Positions 14,317-16,846 of a DNA stretch of 16,846 bases are shown one piece after another. A program made the translations under genes and the position numbers. Below the pieces are notes generated by a model that made no database searches, was not told the DNA's origin, and saw only the letters and a program-made list of their open reading frames with translations. The stretch lies in assembly GCA_031412355.1 (NCBI GenBank), contig JANOCR010000271.1, forward strand, positions 1 through 16,846, in the 5' to 3' direction. Positions within the stretch are counted from its first letter, which is position 1. Each line of letters starts with the position of its first letter. The stretch comes from JAENVT01 sp031412355 (GTDB lineage: Bacteria > Actinomycetota > Acidimicrobiia > Acidimicrobiales > Ilumatobacteraceae).

Positions 14317-14826
14317 ATGAAGCAACGTCGAACGCCGATCCAGCACCGCGTTGCACTCTGCGCGGCGATCCTGTTTGTCGGATGTGCAGACAACACGACA
14401 ACCGTGCCAAGCTCCGACTCGCCCAGCGGATCGCCTGCCGGATCCGTCGTCGATCAGGCGACATCGACCTCGGTGCCAACGTCCGCTGAAGGCACTGCGA
14501 TCACTGTGGTCGAAGGGAGTTCGCCTGTGAGTACAAGTCAGATCGACCCCGGCCTGCAGCCGTACATCGACCTTGCTGTCGCTGACCTTGCCCAGCGCCT
14601 GGACATCGACGTGGAGGCGGTGACTGTTACTTCGGCGGAGTTGGCCGAGTGGCCCAATGCAGGCATGGGATGCCCGCAACCCGGTATGCAATATGCCCAG
14701 GTTGCCACCGACGGATCGTTGATCGTGCTGACCGTTGGCGACAAGGCCTTTCGCTACCACTCCGGTGGATCGCGGACGCCGTTCCTGTGCGAGCAGCCCG
14801 TGAAAGTGCCTCCTACCACGGGCTGA
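14317..14826 (+). CDS. Putative lipoprotein with a GCPQPGM-type C-terminal domain
   Basis: The 169-residue product starts with a basic segment (MKQRRTPIQHR), a short hydrophobic stretch and VGC at 21-23, a probable lipobox with lipidated C23, although F20 replaces the usual leucine at -3. Residues 24-75 are a Ser/Thr/Pro-rich spacer typical of surface lipoproteins. The C-terminal part (about 80-160) is a small folded domain with WPNAGMGCPQPGMQYAQV, then LIVLTVGDKAFRYHS and FLC. C119 and C158 could form a disulfide. I recall similar GCPQPGM...YHT...C domains in uncharacterised exported proteins of Actinobacteria and Chloroflexi; the function is unknown. It is divergent from the AAA+ gene and precedes the secreted protease by 189 nt. 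Confidence 0.85.
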   Translation: MKQRRTPIQHRVALCAAILFVGCADNTTTVPSSDSPSGSPAGSVVDQATSTSVPTSAEGTAITVVEGSSPVSTSQIDPGLQPYIDLAVADLAQRLDIDVEAVTVTSAELAEWPNAGMGCPQPGMQYAQVATDGSLIVLTVGDKAFRYHSGGSRTPFLCEQPVKVPPTTG

Positions 14827-14876
14827 GCAGCCAGTTCGCCGCGAAGCATTCCTTCCAAGATTGCTGAGACTTGGGT

Positions 14877-14905
14877 TTGTCCAATCCCGTCAGGGTTGTT
14901 AGGTT
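14877..14905 (+). promoter_or_regulatory. Candidate promoter of the subtilase gene
   Basis: TTGTCC (14877-14882), a 17-nt spacer and TAGGTT (14900-14905) form the best sigma-70-like promoter in the window. Transcription from about 14912 gives a leader of roughly 100 nt. That leader includes a small hairpin TGC-C-CGT-CGG-ACG-GCA around 14925-14940. No known riboswitch was recognised in 14827-15015. Confidence 0.5.
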
Positions 14906-15001
14906 GGCCCGCGTGGGGGTTGGGTGCCCGTCGGACGGCAGGTCCTCCATCCACGAAACAGACCCGTTGATGCGCTCCCAAGCCCGGGACCGGCAGACAT
15001 G

Positions 15002-15007
15002 AGAGGA
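15002..15007 (+). promoter_or_regulatory. Ribosome binding site of the subtilase gene
   Basis: AGAGGA lies 8 nt before the GTG at 15016 and decides this start. An in-frame stop at 14968-14970 and the lack of any in-frame ATG in between rule out a longer product. Confidence 0.65.
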
Positions 15008-15015
15008 ACCATTTC

Positions 15016-16846
15016 GTGAAGAGATTGACAGCCTTGATCGGCGGCACCGCAATAGCGGTCGCAGCATTCGTACCGATAGATGCAACCGCCGAGGAACTGC
15101 CGCCTGTCGACTCTTCTCTGATCGGCTCGAAGGCCGTGGTGGAGAGCGAAACAGGCAGCTACATCGTCGTCATGCGCGCCGATCCATTGGTCGCCTCGAT
15201 TGCAGCCGACGACCTCGATACGCCCGCTGCCGAGGCGCAGAGCGCGGCCCTCGACCAGTCACACGACGCCGTACTTGCCGAATCGGGCGTCAGCACCGAG
15301 ACCAAGGTTCAAGACTTCACCAATGCCCTCAACGGTTTCTCCGCCGCGCTCAGCTACGACCAAGCCGTCGCGCTTGCCGCCAATCCGAAAGTATCGGTCG
15401 TCCTGCCCGACGAGATGCGCCAAGTCGCATCTGACGACGACGGGGACAATGGTAGCGGGAACGACAGCGACGATCTCGGCAACTTCCTCGGCTTGACGGC
15501 GCGCGGTGAAGCCTGGAAGAGCGGCCTCACTGGTGAGGGCGTCGTGGTCGGAGTGATCGATACGGGCGTCTGGCCCGAGCATCCCAGCTTCGCCGACGAC
15601 GGCACCTTCCCACCGCACGAGCCGCTCGACGCCACAAGGCCGAACTGCGAGTTCGGCAACACAGCGCAGAACCCAAACGACGCCGCGTTCACCTGCAATA
15701 ACAAGTTGATCGGTGCTCGACAGATGCTCGACTCGTATCGCTTCTTCATCGGGGCGGCACCCGACGAGTTCGACTCGGCTCGCGACGACGATGGTCACGG
15801 CACCCACACCGCATCGACCGCAGCGGGCAACGCCAATGTGCAACCCACGATCTTCGGACGCAGCTTCCCGACCATCTCCGGTATCGCGCCGCGCGCTCAG
15901 ATCATCGCCTACAAGGGTCTCGGCAATCTCGGCGGCTTCACATCCGACCTCGCGGCAGCGATCGACCAGGCTGTGTTCGACGGCGTCGATGTCATCAACT
16001 ACTCCATCGGCGGCGGCGCGAATCTGTTGGGCGCCGACGCGATTGCGTTCCTGTTCGCCGCTGATGCGGGCGTGTTTTCCGCCGTGTCTGCAGGCAACGC
16101 CGGCCCGGGAGCCGAAACCGTCGGCGGTCCGGCCGACGTACCGTGGGTGACTGCGGTCGGGGCCAACACGCAGACCCGATTCTTCCCGGGCACGATCAAG
16201 CTCGACAACGGCAAGTCCTTCACCGGCGCATCGATTACACGCGGCACCAACAGGGTCGGACTGGTCGACGCCCAGGTCGCCGGCACCAGCGACCTGTGCC
16301 TCGGCGGCTCGCTTGATCCCGCCAAGGTGACCGGCAAGATCGTCTTGTGCCGTCGCGGCGGCAACGGTCGCGTCGCCAAGGGCGAAGAGGTATTTCGTGC
16401 CGGTGGCAGGGGCATGATCCTGTTCAACGCCAGCGACGACGACAACCTGTTCACCGACAACCACTGGGTGCCCTCGGTTCACATCGATCTCACCGAGGGC
16501 TTGATGATCAAGCAGTACATTGCCGAAAGCCGTCGTCCGCGTGCCCAGATCAAGGCCGAGAACAAGACGACGACCATCGACTACGCGCCATCGATGACGA
16601 TCTTCTCGTCGAGGGGCCCCAGCACGACCGCCGCCGACATCATCAAGCCCGACATCACTGCGCCGGGTCTGCAGATCATGGCCGGCGCATCGCCGTTCCC
16701 CGGTGCCGGCGCCGTATCCGGCGAGTTGTTCCAGGCGATCGCCGGCACATCCATGTCGAGCCCCGTCACTGCTGGAGTGTTCGCCCTGCTGAAGCAGGCG
16801 CACCCTGATTGGACCCCAGCGATGGCCAAGTCGGCCATCATGGTCA
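15016..16846 (+). CDS. Secreted S8 subtilisin-like serine protease with PA-domain insert (3' end outside window)
   Basis: The first 610 residues of an extracellular subtilase are present; the frame is open to the last base. It begins with a GTG and a signal peptide (MKRLTALIGGTAIAVAAF, likely cleaved after DATA at about residue 25). An inhibitor-I9-type propeptide follows (about 47-140), beginning SYIVVMRADP. A short acidic linker rich in D, G, N and S precedes the catalytic domain. The triad is D182 (GVIDTGVWPEHPSF), H261 (DGHGTHTAS) and S579 (GTSMSSP), with oxyanion N361 in SAGNAGPG. Between N361 and S579 lies an insert of about 110 residues with KVTGKIVLCRRG and GGRGMILFN, typical of a protease-associated (PA) domain. 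This plan resembles cucumisin-type and other large bacterial subtilases. Substrate and C-terminal domains cannot be seen. Confidence 0.95.
   Translation, partial: MKRLTALIGGTAIAVAAFVPIDATAEELPPVDSSLIGSKAVVESETGSYIVVMRADPLVASIAADDLDTPAAEAQSAALDQSHDAVLAESGVSTETKVQDFTNALNGFSAALSYDQAVALAANPKVSVVLPDEMRQVASDDDGDNGSGNDSDDLGNFLGLTARGEAWKSGLTGEGVVVGVIDTGVWPEHPSFADDGTFPPHEPLDATRPNCEFGNTAQNPNDAAFTCNNKLIGARQMLDSYRFFIGAAPDEFDSARDDDGHGTHTASTAAGNANVQPTIFGRSFPTISGIAPRAQIIAYKGLGNLGGFTSDLAAAIDQAVFDGVDVINYSIGGGANLLGADAIAFLFAADAGVFSAVSAGNAGPGAETVGGPADVPWVTAVGANTQTRFFPGTIKLDNGKSFTGASITRGTNRVGLVDAQVAGTSDLCLGGSLDPAKVTGKIVLCRRGGNGRVAKGEEVFRAGGRGMILFNASDDDNLFTDNHWVPSVHIDLTEGLMIKQYIAESRRPRAQIKAENKTTTIDYAPSMTIFSSRGPSTTAADIIKPDITAPGLQIMAGASPFPGAGAVSGELFQAIAGTSMSSPVTAGVFALLKQAHPDWTPAMAKSAIMV

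Noticed and set aside
14252..14479. Upstream extension of the AAA+ gene to an ATG at 14479
   Set aside because: It would overlap the divergent lipoprotein gene and adds 76 Arg/Ser-rich residues; the ATG at 14251 has a well-placed TAGCCT box.
14999..15019. Six-codon ORF whose TGA overlaps the subtilase GTG
   Set aside because: Its ATG directly abuts the subtilase Shine-Dalgarno sequence, and it has no ribosome binding site or promoter box of its own at the right distance, so chance is more likely.
15259..16803. A 514-codon minus-strand open frame opposite the subtilase
   Set aside because: It is the antisense shadow of the subtilase, whose triad and domains are intact in the other frame.

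Overview
The window looks like a chromosomal core region of a high-GC Gram-positive bacterium (Actinomycetota). The coiled-coil stress protein closely resembles mycobacterial PspA in plan and motifs. The order RNase E, L21, L27, Obg, ProB is the actinobacterial housekeeping order. Many starts have a TANNNT box 6-9 nt upstream and no Shine-Dalgarno sequence, as in leaderless actinobacterial genes. A free-living aquatic or soil Acidimicrobiia-type organism is my guess; no ribosomal RNA is present to confirm it.

Layout. Positions 2-2056 (+) hold the end of a PBP2-type transpeptidase gene and rodA, the two halves of the elongation peptidoglycan synthase. A structured 197-nt leader then precedes an RNase E/G gene (2254-4248), followed by rplU and rpmA. 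At 4892-5003 lie two perfect copies of a 49-bp palindromic repeat. The second copy contains the stop codon of a minus-strand amidohydrolase gene (4994-6223), which is followed by a minus-strand dGTPase-like gene (6270-7391). These two genes split the usual rpmA-obg neighbourhood. Obg (7457-8695) and proB (8696-9781) resume on the plus strand.

From 14251 down to 9785 runs a minus-strand cluster: a CbxX/CfxQ-type AAA+ ATPase with a helical N-domain, a 207-aa membrane-anchored coiled-coil protein of unknown function, the lipid II flippase MurJ (4-nt GTGA overlap), and PspA. Divergent from it on the plus strand are a small putative lipoprotein (14317-14826) and a secreted S8 subtilase with a PA-domain insert (15016 to the window end, incomplete).

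How the genes may work together: PBP2, RodA and MurJ belong to one pathway (lipid II export and polymerisation). PspA, a bacterial ESCRT-III relative, lies next to an AAA+ ATPase and an uncharacterised membrane protein, which suggests an envelope-maintenance module. The most interesting leads are that AAA+/coiled-coil/MurJ/PspA cluster, the tandem palindromic repeat that supplies a stop codon, the structured rne leader, and the repeated leaderless promoter layout. No tRNA, rRNA, CRISPR array or transposase was seen, and no gene-free stretch exceeds 200 nt.
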